This document shows positions 1 to 7,273 of a DNA stretch of 14,719 bases, one piece after another. This DNA comes from an uncultured Eubacteriales bacterium (GTDB lineage Bacteria > Bacillota_A > Clostridia > Oscillospirales > Oscillospiraceae). The first letter of the stretch is position 1. Every line of letters starts with the position of its first letter. The notes beneath the pieces are model-generated. The model was not told where the DNA came from. It ran no database searches and saw only the letters and a list, made by a program, of their open reading frames with translations. Both the position numbers and the translations under genes were made by a program. The stretch is taken from contig CATIYU010000039.1 in NCBI GenBank assembly GCA_949739085.1, positions 1 through 14,719 of the forward strand. The letters are read 5' to 3'.

Positions 1-76
1 GACCAACCGCGCCAGGAGTACCGTCAGCGCCGGTGGGGCCGGTAGGACCAGTCGGACCAGTGGCGCCAGTCGTGCC
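1..76 (-). repeat. Collagen-type Gly-x-y triplet repeat (coding)
   Basis: Read on the minus strand, 9-base units encode GPT or GAT triplets from residue 100 of the collagen-like protein to the window edge. The tract is in frame and coding. It continues past base 1, so its full length is unknown. Confidence 0.85.
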
Positions 77-373
77 CTGGGCCGGGGACGCGTTGAGGGC
101 GCTCTCCATCTTCGCCTTCAGGAAGAGCTGGTTCTGCATCGCGGCCTCCAGAACGCCCCGGACGCTGTCATTGGCGGCCAGTACGTCAGTTATCGTGGCG
201 GCGGGGCCGCTCAAACCGGGCAGGGTGCCCAGAATATATTGCATCTTCTCCCCTTCCGCGTTGAGGATATGGCTCAGGCCAAGCTCTTCCATGGCAATGG
301 AGGAGAGAATCTGGTTTACCGCGCCCTCCCGCTCAATGGGCGGATCAACAGTGGGAAAACTGGGTAAAGACAT
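1..373 (-). CDS. Collagen-like spore-surface (BclA-type) protein, C-terminus cut by window edge
   Basis: 124 residues are visible. The start is the ATG at 373-371, with AAAGGAG 11 bases upstream (385-391). Residues about 20-95 form a helical leader containing SIAMEELGLSHILNAEGEK. This SIA-EE-LSHI-NAEGEK pattern is one I associate with the N-terminus of clostridial exosporium and collagen-like proteins. From residue 100 the chain becomes Gly-x-Thr/Pro triplets (GTTGATGPTGPTGPTGADG) and runs off base 1 still in the triplets. In this family the collagen stalk normally carries a C-terminal jelly-roll domain, which would lie outside the window. The leader aligns without gaps to the divergent gene at 593 (about 49 of 95 residues identical by hand count), so the two are paralogues. 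Inferred role: filament or nap on the spore surface, with glycosylated threonines likely. A sigma-K-like promoter lies upstream. The family is well supported; the exact role is inferred. Confidence 0.85.
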   Translation of the reverse strand, partial: MSLPSFPTVDPPIEREGAVNQILSSIAMEELGLSHILNAEGEKMQYILGTLPGLSGPAATITDVLAANDSVRGVLEAAMQNQLFLKAKMESALNASPAQGTTGATGPTGPTGPTGADGTPGAVG

Positions 374-443
374 ATGATAGAAAACTCCTTTCTAGTAAGG
401 ACTCGTTCTGTCCGGCAGGCGGACGCACCAGCGCCCGCCTCGT

Positions 444-472
444 TATCCTATGCCGTCTGCCCCGCCGGCGTT
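444..472 (-). promoter_or_regulatory. Sigma-K-like promoter for the collagen-like gene
   Basis: On the minus strand AACG (469-472) is followed by exactly 16 bases and then CATAGGATA (444-452). This matches the Bacillus sigma-K consensus mACm-16-CATAnnnTA at every defined position. It would give a leader of roughly 60-65 bases before the ATG at 373. Sigma-K control of bclA-type genes is established in Bacillus and Clostridioides; its use here is inferred from the match and the gene type. Confidence 0.6.
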
Positions 473-478
473 CCCAGG

Positions 479-507
479 CACCGCGGCGCACCCGCCGGCA
501 TAGACTG
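479..507 (+). promoter_or_regulatory. Sigma-K-like promoter for the Cys/Pro-rich gene
   Basis: CACC (479-482), a 16-base spacer, then CATAGACTG (499-507). It matches mACm-16-CATAnnnTA except for the last base (G for A). It points toward the gene starting at 593 and sits back to back with the minus-strand element, with the two -35 boxes only 6 bases apart. No sigma-A-type hexamer pair was seen in this 219-base gap. Confidence 0.5.
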
Positions 508-592
508 GCATGGCGGCGGGTGGCCCCCCGGACTCCCAGCGAGGACTTCGCCGCCTTCCCGATGGGAAATCCATCACATGGAGTTTATCATT

Positions 593-1453
593 ATGTCTAT
601 GCCATCTTACCCCCCAAACGGGGCGGATTTGACCCGAGAACAGGCCCTCACCATGATCGTGGCCTCCATTGCCATGGAGGAGCGGGCGCTCAGCCATATT
701 ATTGATGCGGAAGGGGAAAAGATACGGTACATCCTGGGCAGGCTGGAGGGCTCCTGCGGCCCCCGCGCCTACACGAGGGAGGTGCTGGAGGTAAATAAAA
801 GCGTCACCAAGCTGCTGGATATTGTGATGCAGAATCAGATGCTTCTGAAAAACAAGCTCTCCACCGCCCTGGATGCCGGCAGGTGCTGCTGGGACTGCTG
901 TCCTCCGGATTGCTGCCCGCCGGAGCGGCCCCCCAAGCCCTCTTGCCGTCCGCCAGAACCACCCCCCCAGCCCCCCTGTTGTCCGCCGGAGCGCCCTTGT
1001 CCGCCGGAACCGCCCTCCTGCGGGGAGCCTAAGGCCGCCGCCCAGTTTACCGCCCGGTGCACGCCCTTTCTCTGGAAGAGCGGCTGTCCCCTGGAGTGGG
1101 CCTGCCGCTGCCGCCGGGGCGGGGGCATCCGGTGGGAAGAGCATGCTCCGGGCGTGGTGCGCCTGGACCCCCGGCGGGCCTATCAGGTCAGCTACACCGT
1201 GAACATCTGCGACGTGTTCCCCCTGGAGGCGTCGGGCCGCATCTGCCTGGAGGGTGCGCGGGAGGGCCTACATGCCCCGCCGCCGCTGTGGTTTGCCATC
1301 CGCTGCCACCACGGGGAGCCCACCACGCTCCAGTACGAGACCCTGCTGCTCCCCTGCGCCCGGGAGGCGGGGCCCTTGGAAATCAGCGTATGCCTCCACG
1401 CCAGGAGCACCCTCCGGGTGGAGCAGGCGGAGTTGAATATCGCGGAGCTCTAG
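593..1453 (+). CDS. Cys/Pro-rich spore-surface protein with BclA-like leader
   Basis: 286 residues. I chose the ATG at 593 because GGAG (580-583) lies 9 bases upstream and because the N-terminus (MSMPSYPP) then lines up with the divergent paralogue (MSLPSFPT). Longer upstream starts lack this agreement. Residues about 20-95 are the leader, with SIAMEERALSHIIDAEGEK. Residues 98-143 are almost entirely Cys, Pro, Glu and Arg (11 cysteines, many in CCPPE-like pairs) and replace the collagen stalk of the neighbour. Residues about 150-286 look beta-rich, with a YQVSYTVN segment and an AELNIAEL ending like the last strands of BclA-type jelly-roll domains. There is no signal peptide or membrane segment, as expected of a protein made in the mother cell. 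Inferred role: a disulphide-cross-linked spore coat or exosporium component. The family link to the neighbour is strong; the function is inferred. Confidence 0.8.
   Translation: MSMPSYPPNGADLTREQALTMIVASIAMEERALSHIIDAEGEKIRYILGRLEGSCGPRAYTREVLEVNKSVTKLLDIVMQNQMLLKNKLSTALDAGRCCWDCCPPDCCPPERPPKPSCRPPEPPPQPPCCPPERPCPPEPPSCGEPKAAAQFTARCTPFLWKSGCPLEWACRCRRGGGIRWEEHAPGVVRLDPRRAYQVSYTVNICDVFPLEASGRICLEGAREGLHAPPPLWFAIRCHHGEPTTLQYETLLLPCAREAGPLEISVCLHARSTLRVEQAELNIAEL
884..1021 (+). repeat. Degenerate Cys-Pro-rich repeat tract (coding)
   Basis: In-frame low-complexity segment encoding residues 98-143 of the spore-surface protein. DNA units such as TGTCCGCCGGAGCG and TGCCCGCCGGAGCG recur with drift and encode CPPE(R/P) motifs. 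It probably arose by slippage or unequal repeat expansion. Confidence 0.75.
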
Positions 1454-1454
1454 G

Positions 1455-1486
1455 AAAAACCGGCCGCCCTATGGCCGGTTTTTTTT
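1455..1486 (+). terminator. Rho-independent terminator
   Basis: AAACCGGCC (1457-1465) pairs perfectly with GGCCGGTTT (1473-1481) across a 7-base loop and is followed by a run of T to 1486. It starts two bases after the stop codon of the Cys/Pro-rich gene and separates it from the PAS operon. Confidence 0.9.
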
Positions 1487-1545
1487 CACAGCCGGGCGCC
1501 CTGTCCGCCGTGCTGTAAAAATTTCCATTTCACGCTGGGAATGGA

Positions 1546-1574
1546 TTGATTCCCTTTTCCATCTGTGGTATAAT
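1546..1574 (+). promoter_or_regulatory. Sigma-A-type promoter of the PAS/GGDEF operon
   Basis: TTGATT (1546-1551), 17-base spacer, TATAAT (1569-1574). The start site would be near 1581, giving a leader of about 55 bases before the TTG start at 1636. An inverted repeat, GGGAAT (1537-1542) and ATTCCC (1549-1554), overlaps the -35 box and could be an operator. Confidence 0.75.
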
Positions 1575-1635
1575 GACCCCGAGTTAATAGATTCAACCGG
1601 CTGAAACCACGCCGGTGAGGAAGGGAGGGACCGCC

Positions 1636-3582
1636 TTGGAGAGCAGAGATTATGAAAAAATCCTCAACGCCATGCCGGAGACCGGCGTCTACGTCATCCG
1701 GGAGGAGGACCATGGCATCCTCTACTTCAACAGGCGGGTTCAGGAGGTCTCTCCGGAGGTGCGCCTGGGCATGGCCTGCCACGAGATCTGGTCCGGCACC
1801 TGCAACTGCTGTCCCCTGCTGGCTATGGGGGACAGGCGGGAGAGCCGGTCCGTCAGCTATAACGGCCCCTTTGGCGGGGTAGTGGACATTACCGCTACCA
1901 GAACGGTCTGGAAGGGGACTATCCCCGCCTTTGTCATCACGGTGGCCCCCCGTATGGAGACCGCCGGATATACCTACCGGAAAATTTTCCGGGTGGATCT
2001 GAACCGTGACTGCTGCGACGTGCTCAAGACGGAGCCGGACAGCTGGCGGCCCGGGGAGGGATCTTTTTCCGTCCAGATGGAGGCCTTTGCCCGGAGCGGC
2101 GCGGTCCATCCCGAGGACGTGGCCCGCTTTGTGGCCTTCACCTCACAGGAGCACCTGCGGGGGGCCGGCGGCGGCAAGGCCCTGACCCTCATCTACCGCC
2201 GGAAGGCGGGAGAGACGTTCCGCTGGAACCTGATGGAGGTGATCCCGGACGTCAGCGGCGGCGGGGAGCCGGAATTTATGCTTGCCTGCGTCAAGGACGT
2301 CCACGACGTGCTGCGGGAGGGCCTGGAGCGGGAGGGCGTCAGCGTGCGCAACCAGGAGCTCATCCGCAGTCTGGGCGAGAGGAATTTCAACATCTATACC
2401 ATTGACCTCAACGCCGGCGGCGCGGACATAATCCGCTCGGAGGGGCAGCAGCGGGAGGAGCTGTCTGTGACCCTGCCCTGGAGCGAGCTGATGCAGCCCC
2501 TCAAGGGGCGGCTTCACCCCGCCTACCGGGAGGAGTTTCAGAGGAAGTTCTCCCTGGAGGGCCTGCGCCGGGCAAAAAAGGACGGTCAGCAGAAAACCGA
2601 GCTGCTCTGCCAGATGGATGCCGGAAGCGGTTACCGGTATATCTCCGCAACCGCCTATTTGGGCCGAGAGCTGGGCCAGAAGAGCTACACCGTGCTGGCC
2701 ATGCAGGACGTGGACGAACATATCCGCCAGGAGCTGGCCCATACGCAGTGGGATATGCAGATGGCGGCGATCCTCAAGTCCCGGTATAAAATCTTGAATA
2801 CGGTCCACTTGGACTCCGGTCTGTGCGAACGTGTGGATTTGGACGATGCGGCGGGGCCTCAGAACACCCTGACAGGAGATTACGCCCACTACATCGAAAA
2901 CGCCATAGGCCGCTATGTTCACCCCAGTGACGCGGAAGCCTACCGGAGTTCCCTTTCCCTGGAGCACCTCCAGGAGCGGGCGGCGGCTACGGAGGACTAC
3001 CAGGAGGAGTTCTGCCAGTACCGCCTCCGGGGGGAGCCCGTCCGCTGGATTGAGCTCCATGTCATCTACTGCCGCCAGGGGGACCAGGTGATGGTCAACA
3101 TCCTGGGCCGGGACGTCACTAGGGAGCGGAGTCAGGAGGAAAAACGCCTCCAGGCCCTGGAGGACCGGGCCAATATCATCGGCAGCCTGGGCACGCTCTT
3201 CTTCTCAATCTACTACATGGACCTGGAAAACGACACCTTCCGGGCCGTGACACAGCTGCGCCGGGTGGAGGACATCTTGGGCGGGGAGGTCAACTACACC
3301 GCCGCGCTGCGGGTCTACGCGGACAACTTCATCCACCCCGACGACCGGGCGGCCTATCTGGAGACCATGAGCATCAAAAACTTGCAGCAGACCCTGCGCT
3401 GGTGGCAGCCCTATGTGGCTGTGGAGTACCGCAAGCTGCCCGATTACCCGGAGACCCATGCCGGGACCGGCGGCTGGGTGCGGGCCACCGCCGTGCTGGC
3501 CCAGTCCGGCGAGGACGAGGCCCCCAAAACCGTGGTCTACGTGGCCCAGGATATTTCAGACGGCAAGCGCGGGTGCGCTTGA
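1636..3582 (+). CDS. Tandem PAS-domain sensor protein without an output domain
   Basis: 648 residues. TTG at 1636 is the likely start because AGGGAGG (1622-1628) lies 7 bases upstream; a GTG at 1615 has no such site. Residues 1-115 look like one PAS domain (NAMPETGVYVI, ILYFNRR) with a cysteine group, CHEIW then TCNCC, at 48-59. Four related units follow, at about 112-230, 245-365, 380-500 and 515-645. Each has an (F/Y)xxDL-type strand near its start, an HP(E/S/D)D or related turn (VHPED 158-162, LHPAY 293-297, VHPSD 428-432, IHPDD 567-571), an aromatic/Arg strand and a closing (A/G)xDV/I strand. Such units usually precede GGDEF or kinase domains in Clostridia, but this protein ends after the fourth. 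It has no signal peptide or obvious membrane span, so it is probably cytosolic. It is followed 44 bases later by a REC-GGDEF gene and probably feeds that protein. The ligand is unknown. Confidence 0.8.
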   Translation: MESRDYEKILNAMPETGVYVIREEDHGILYFNRRVQEVSPEVRLGMACHEIWSGTCNCCPLLAMGDRRESRSVSYNGPFGGVVDITATRTVWKGTIPAFVITVAPRMETAGYTYRKIFRVDLNRDCCDVLKTEPDSWRPGEGSFSVQMEAFARSGAVHPEDVARFVAFTSQEHLRGAGGGKALTLIYRRKAGETFRWNLMEVIPDVSGGGEPEFMLACVKDVHDVLREGLEREGVSVRNQELIRSLGERNFNIYTIDLNAGGADIIRSEGQQREELSVTLPWSELMQPLKGRLHPAYREEFQRKFSLEGLRRAKKDGQQKTELLCQMDAGSGYRYISATAYLGRELGQKSYTVLAMQDVDEHIRQELAHTQWDMQMAAILKSRYKILNTVHLDSGLCERVDLDDAAGPQNTLTGDYAHYIENAIGRYVHPSDAEAYRSSLSLEHLQERAAATEDYQEEFCQYRLRGEPVRWIELHVIYCRQGDQVMVNILGRDVTRERSQEEKRLQALEDRANIIGSLGTLFFSIYYMDLENDTFRAVTQLRRVEDILGGEVNYTAALRVYADNFIHPDDRAAYLETMSIKNLQQTLRWWQPYVAVEYRKLPDYPETHAGTGGWVRATAVLAQSGEDEAPKTVVYVAQDISDGKRGCA

Positions 3583-3626
3583 GCAGGGAGCGGAAGCCCC
3601 CAGAAGAAAGGACGAAGAGAAACCCC

Positions 3627-4544
3627 ATGGATAAAATTTTGGTAATCGACGACAGCCCGGTGCAGGCCGAATTCCTGCGCTCCATCTTAAAGGAGACCTA
3701 TGACATTACCACATGCCAGACCTCGGAGGATGGGCTGCGGGAGGCAAAGTCCGGGTGCTACGCCCTGATCCTTCTGGATATTGTCATGCCGGGTATGGAC
3801 GGATTCATGCTGCTGCGGGAGCTGAAGGGGACGGAACTGACCAAATACATCCCCGTCATCCTGATTACCAGCCTCTCTGACGTCCAGCACGAGGAGCGGG
3901 GGCTCCTACTGGGCGCGGTGGATTATATCACCAAGCCCTTCAGCCCGGTGATTATCCGGGCCCGGGTCAACACCCACATCCAGCTCTACAACTACCAGAT
4001 GCATTTTAAGAAGCAGGCCATGGTGGACGACCTCACCGGCATCGCCAACCGGCGGCGCTATGAGAGCGAGAGCGTGGCCCGGTGGCGGGAGGCCATCCGC
4101 TTCGGCCTGACTTTCTCTATCTGTATGTTCGACATTGACAAGTTCAAGCTCTACAACGACACCTTTGGCCACCCGGCGGGTGACCAGGTGATCGCCGCCG
4201 TGGCTAAGACAGTGTCCGCCCACTTCCAGCGGGCTACGGACCTTTTCGCCCGGTACGGCGGAGAGGAGTTTGTTGCCGTGTTCGTGGGCGGTGAGGGCAA
4301 ATCCGCCTTTGAATTCATGAAGGGCGTCCGGCAGGCGGTGGAGGACCTGCACATCCCCCACAACTCCCCGGTCAGCCAGTGGGTCACCGTTAGCGTGGGC
4401 GGCGTCACCATAGAGCCCAAGTCCGGGGACGACTACGGCACCTACCTGAAGGTGGCGGATACGATGCTCTATGACGCCAAGCGCTTTGGCCGGAACCAGG
4501 TGGTGTGGTCCAACGCCGGCCATGAGCAGTGGAGGGAGAAGTAA
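3627..4544 (+). CDS. Response regulator with GGDEF domain (diguanylate cyclase)
   Basis: 305 residues, starting at the ATG at 3627 (MDKILVIDDSP), where the receiver fold begins. Receiver domain 1-120: acidic pocket D8/D9, phospho-acceptor D51 (LLDIVMPGMDG), T81 and K103 (KPF). GGDEF domain about 130-295: DDLTGIANRR at 134-143, substrate segment DIDKFKLYND at 169-178, FGH at 180-182, and an intact GGEEF signature at 211-215. RATD (202-205) sits five residues before GGEEF, the position of the RxxD product-inhibition I-site in PleD-type enzymes. The protein should make cyclic di-GMP from two GTP when phosphorylated and be limited by its product. It is in operon with the PAS array upstream and a one-PAS protein downstream (1 base gap). 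No histidine kinase is present in the window to phosphorylate D51. The ribosome site is weak (AGAAAGGA, about 14 bases upstream). Confidence 0.93.
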   Translation: MDKILVIDDSPVQAEFLRSILKETYDITTCQTSEDGLREAKSGCYALILLDIVMPGMDGFMLLRELKGTELTKYIPVILITSLSDVQHEERGLLLGAVDYITKPFSPVIIRARVNTHIQLYNYQMHFKKQAMVDDLTGIANRRRYESESVARWREAIRFGLTFSICMFDIDKFKLYNDTFGHPAGDQVIAAVAKTVSAHFQRATDLFARYGGEEFVAVFVGGEGKSAFEFMKGVRQAVEDLHIPHNSPVSQWVTVSVGGVTIEPKSGDDYGTYLKVADTMLYDAKRFGRNQVVWSNAGHEQWREK

Positions 4545-4545
4545 G

Positions 4546-4917
4546 ATGGATCTTTCCGCCTATTTCCGCAGTATTGTGGAGCAGGACGCCAGTCCCGTGG
4601 TAATCTGCAATCTAGAGCACCAGATCATCTATATGAACCCCGCGGCCCAGAACCGGTACGCCAAGCGGGGCGGCGCGGACTTGGTGGGGCGGAGCCTTTT
4701 GGACTGCCACGGCCCCCAATCCGTGGAACAGATCAAACGGGTGGCGGCCTGGTTCGCGGAGAGCCGGGACCACAACATTCTGTTTACCTCCCGGAACGCC
4801 AGAGAAAATAAGGACGTCTTTATGGCAGCCCTCCGAGACGGGGACGGGAAGCTCATTGGCTACTATGAGAAGCACGAGTACCGCACTCCCTATCAGGGGG
4901 AGCCCTACCAATTCTAA
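4546..4917 (+). CDS. Stand-alone PAS-domain protein
   Basis: 123 residues. ATG at 4546, one base after the stop of the diguanylate cyclase gene, with GGAGGG (4531-4536) 9 bases upstream, so it is probably translationally coupled. The whole protein is a single PAS fold: VVICNLEHQIIYMNPAA (strands A-B), RYAKRGGADLVGRSLLDC (helix and turn), a helix at VEQIKRVAAWF, then DVFMAALRDGDGKLIGYYE for the last strands. This compact PAS family is common in Firmicutes and carries no effector domain. Likely role: a sensor or adaptor subunit for the two proteins encoded upstream. Cofactor and partner are unknown. The last gene of the operon, ending just before a terminator. Confidence 0.8.
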   Translation: MDLSAYFRSIVEQDASPVVICNLEHQIIYMNPAAQNRYAKRGGADLVGRSLLDCHGPQSVEQIKRVAAWFAESRDHNILFTSRNARENKDVFMAALRDGDGKLIGYYEKHEYRTPYQGEPYQF

Positions 4918-4929
4918 AATAGTAAAAAT

Positions 4930-4969
4930 AGACTGGCCCTCCCTTCTGGGAAAGGCCAGTCTCTGTTTT
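4930..4969. terminator. Bidirectional terminator between convergent genes
   Basis: AGACTGGCC (4930-4938) pairs with GGCCAGTCT (4954-4962). On the plus strand the stem is followed by CTGTTTTT; on the minus strand the flanking bases give ATTTTTACTATTTT. It therefore serves both the PAS operon and the alpha-galactosidase gene that converges on it. Confidence 0.85.
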
Positions 4970-4984
4970 TATCTGGCGGGCGGA

Positions 4985-7219
4985 TTATTCCTCCTCCAGC
5001 AGGTACAGCCTGCTGCCGCTGTCTCCCATCACCCGGGTCTGGGCCTCCCGGCCCACGCCGGAAAACCCCTGCTTCAGCCAGACGCCCCAGTCCATCAGCA
5101 CGCTGCCGGTGGCCCGGACGTCCTCCATCTCCTCCGGTGGGAAGCCGCAGGGCCGGGTGGTCAGGCGGTAGACCGCCTCCGGCTTCAGGCCCCTGGCCGC
5201 CAGACGCAGCGCTGGGGCGTTGGCCCGGTTCTCCGGCTGGAAGAGGAGGCTTAGTGCGCTTTTCCCATCCACCGTCATCACCTGCCAGAAGCCGTCTGAG
5301 CCGTCCCGCAGGCGGTAGAACTGACCGTACTGTAAGGTTTGCCGGTGAGCCTTGTAGAAGGAGATCTGCTGGGCAATCTGGTCCCGCTCCTCCTCCGGGA
5401 GGGCCCCCAGGTCCAGCTCGTAGCCCAGCAGCCCCATGGCCGCCACATGGAACCGGCTCTCCAGGGGGGCGGCGCGGAGGGTCTGATGGTTGGGGCTGGC
5501 GCTGACATGGGCCCCCCACACCCCCTGGGGGTAGCCGAAGCTGGCGTAGTACTGCATCCGGCAGCGGCAGAGGGCGTCTGTGTTGTCCGAGAGCCAGACC
5601 TGGGGCATGTAGCAGAGCATCCCTGGGTCTGTCCGGTTTCCGCCTCCGGCGCAGCACTCAAAGAGAATCTTCGGGAACTGGGCGCACAGGGCCTCCAGTA
5701 CCCGGTACAGTCCCAGTACATAGCGGTGGCGGACCTCCCCCTGGCGCTCCGGGGGCAGGGCGGCGGACCAGGTGTCGGTGAGAATCCGGTTCATATCCCA
5801 CTTGACGTAGGCGGGCCGGGCCTCCTCGAAGACCTGGGCCAGGGTGCGGATGAGGTGGTCCTGCACCTCTGGACGGCCCATGTCCAAAATCAGCTGGTTC
5901 CGCCCGACCGCCTGGTCCATACGGCCCAGTATCCAACCGGGGTGGGCCCGGAAGAGGTCGCTGTCCTCGCTGACCATCTCCGGCTCCACCCAGAGGCCGA
6001 AGTCCAGGCCCGTCTGGCGGATTTGGTCCGCCAGAGCGCCCAGGCCGTGGGGGAGCTTTTTGGCGTTGACGGTAGTCCAGTCTCCCAGGGAGCAGCTGGC
6101 GTCGTCCCGCTTGCCGAACCAGCCGTCGTCCAGGACAAAGAGCTCCGCGCCCAGCTCCTTGCCCTGCCGGGCCAGGCGGAGAAGGTCGTCCTGGGTAAAG
6201 CTGAAGTAGAAGCTCTCCCAGCTGTTGATAAGCACCGGCCGGGGACGGTTTTGCCACCAGCCCCGCAGCACGTGGCGGCGGATGAACTGGTGGAGATTTT
6301 CGCTCATGGCGGAGAAGCCCCAGCCCCAGGTCATGGCGGCCTCGGGAGTGGTGAAGCTCTCTCCCGGCTCCAGCTGCCAGGAGAAGCCGTCGGGCTGGAC
6401 GCCGTGGAGGAACCGCAGCTTGCCGTAGGCGTTGCCGCTGGCGCATTCGTAGTGGTCGCCGCTGTAGAGGAGGTGGAAGCCGTAGCACTGACCCTGCGCC
6501 TCGTCCGCGGCGGGGCTGTGGAGCATGACGAAGGGATTGGCCTTGCTGGAGGAGGTGCCTGTCCTGCTGCCGCCCGCCACACAGCCGGGGCCACAGGGGG
6601 TGCGGGTGGGTTCGAACTCCCGTGCCCATGCGCCGTTGAAGGTGGTCAGAGTGAAGTCCTGGCTGTAGAAATCCACCTGATTGCTCATGAGCCGCAGCAC
6701 TACCGCCGCCTGCTCCCCGCAGTTGACCAGCCGTGCGGAACGGGTGATGACGTCGCACCGGTCGAAGGTGGTGTAGAGGAGTTCCAGCTCCAGCCCCGCC
6801 CGGCGGTCCGCCAGGACAACCCGCAGGGTCTGGGAGGCTTCGCCCCCGGTATAGGCGCTGGGGAGGCCCTTCAAGGCCGGTTTCTCCGGCAGGATCTCCG
6901 CCCGCTCAAACCGGAAATCGGTGTGGACGCCGCCGCCGGCGGTACGGACAGCGGCAAAGGGCTCCCGCAGGTCCCCCAGCCCGGGGGAGGAGATCTCCAG
7001 GGCCGTGTCCTCCAGGCAGACCGCCGGGCCGTCCCCCCGCCAGCCGGAGGAGTCGCCGGGCCAAAGGCCCCCCTGAGGCGTCAGGGCGGCGGCGTCCGGC
7101 CCCACATGCAGCCGCTTGCCGTAATAGAGATGCTGGAGGAATCCGCGCTCCGCCGCCTGGAAGCAGTATGTAGTCCCCCTGGTTTCCAGCAGGAAGAGGG
7201 ACCCCTTTTGATGAATCAT
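4985..7219 (-). CDS. Alpha-galactosidase, glycoside hydrolase family 36
   Basis: 744 residues, the usual length of bacterial GH36 enzymes. ATG at 7219 with AGGAG 6 bases upstream. An N-terminal beta-sandwich (about 1-320) precedes the catalytic barrel. Diagnostic GH36 segments: INSWESFYFSF (331-341), FVLDDGWFGKRDD (361-373), GLWVEPEMVSEDSDL (408-422), YVKWDMNR (471-478) with nucleophile D475, GGGNRTDPGMLCYMPQ (525-540), and WLSDNTDAL (542-550) with acid/base D548. It hydrolyses terminal alpha-1,6-galactose from raffinose, stachyose or melibiose-type sugars, with retention of configuration. There is no signal peptide, so it is cytosolic and depends on an uptake system not present here. It lies 54 bases downstream of the XRE-cupin gene in the same direction, and an inverted repeat lies in the gap. 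No separate strong promoter was found, so cotranscription with the regulator is likely. Confidence 0.95.
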   Translation of the reverse strand: MIHQKGSLFLLETRGTTYCFQAAERGFLQHLYYGKRLHVGPDAAALTPQGGLWPGDSSGWRGDGPAVCLEDTALEISSPGLGDLREPFAAVRTAGGGVHTDFRFERAEILPEKPALKGLPSAYTGGEASQTLRVVLADRRAGLELELLYTTFDRCDVITRSARLVNCGEQAAVVLRLMSNQVDFYSQDFTLTTFNGAWAREFEPTRTPCGPGCVAGGSRTGTSSSKANPFVMLHSPAADEAQGQCYGFHLLYSGDHYECASGNAYGKLRFLHGVQPDGFSWQLEPGESFTTPEAAMTWGWGFSAMSENLHQFIRRHVLRGWWQNRPRPVLINSWESFYFSFTQDDLLRLARQGKELGAELFVLDDGWFGKRDDASCSLGDWTTVNAKKLPHGLGALADQIRQTGLDFGLWVEPEMVSEDSDLFRAHPGWILGRMDQAVGRNQLILDMGRPEVQDHLIRTLAQVFEEARPAYVKWDMNRILTDTWSAALPPERQGEVRHRYVLGLYRVLEALCAQFPKILFECCAGGGNRTDPGMLCYMPQVWLSDNTDALCRCRMQYYASFGYPQGVWGAHVSASPNHQTLRAAPLESRFHVAAMGLLGYELDLGALPEEERDQIAQQISFYKAHRQTLQYGQFYRLRDGSDGFWQVMTVDGKSALSLLFQPENRANAPALRLAARGLKPEAVYRLTTRPCGFPPEEMEDVRATGSVLMDWGVWLKQGFSGVGREAQTRVMGDSGSRLYLLEEE

Positions 7220-7234
7220 ATGCCGCTCCTATCT

Positions 7235-7258
7235 GTATTGTTTTTCAGTGAACAATAC
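7235..7258. promoter_or_regulatory. Inverted repeat upstream of the alpha-galactosidase gene (candidate operator)
   Basis: GTATTGTT (7235-7242) and AACAATAC (7251-7258) are perfect 8-base arms around an 8-base centre, 15 bases upstream of the alpha-galactosidase start and 15 bases past the stop of the regulator gene. AT-rich arms and lack of a following T run favour a protein-binding site over a terminator. The XRE-cupin protein is the obvious candidate to bind; this is inferred. Confidence 0.45.
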
Positions 7259-7273
7259 TTTTTGTTGTCGAAA

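Noticed and set aside
33..377. Plus-strand open frame beginning with Gly-Pro-Val repeats
   Set aside because: It is the antisense reading of the collagen triplets of the minus-strand gene, which has the ribosome site, the paralogue and the matching leader.
374..592. Upstream extension of the Cys/Pro-rich protein to an ATG at 374
   Set aside because: The added 73 residues are low-complexity, run through both sigma-K-like promoters and have no counterpart in the paralogue; 593 has a ribosome site and aligned N-terminus.
884..1021. Short repeated units resembling a CRISPR or VNTR array
   Set aside because: The units are in frame, degenerate, without unique spacers, and encode a Cys/Pro-rich protein segment.
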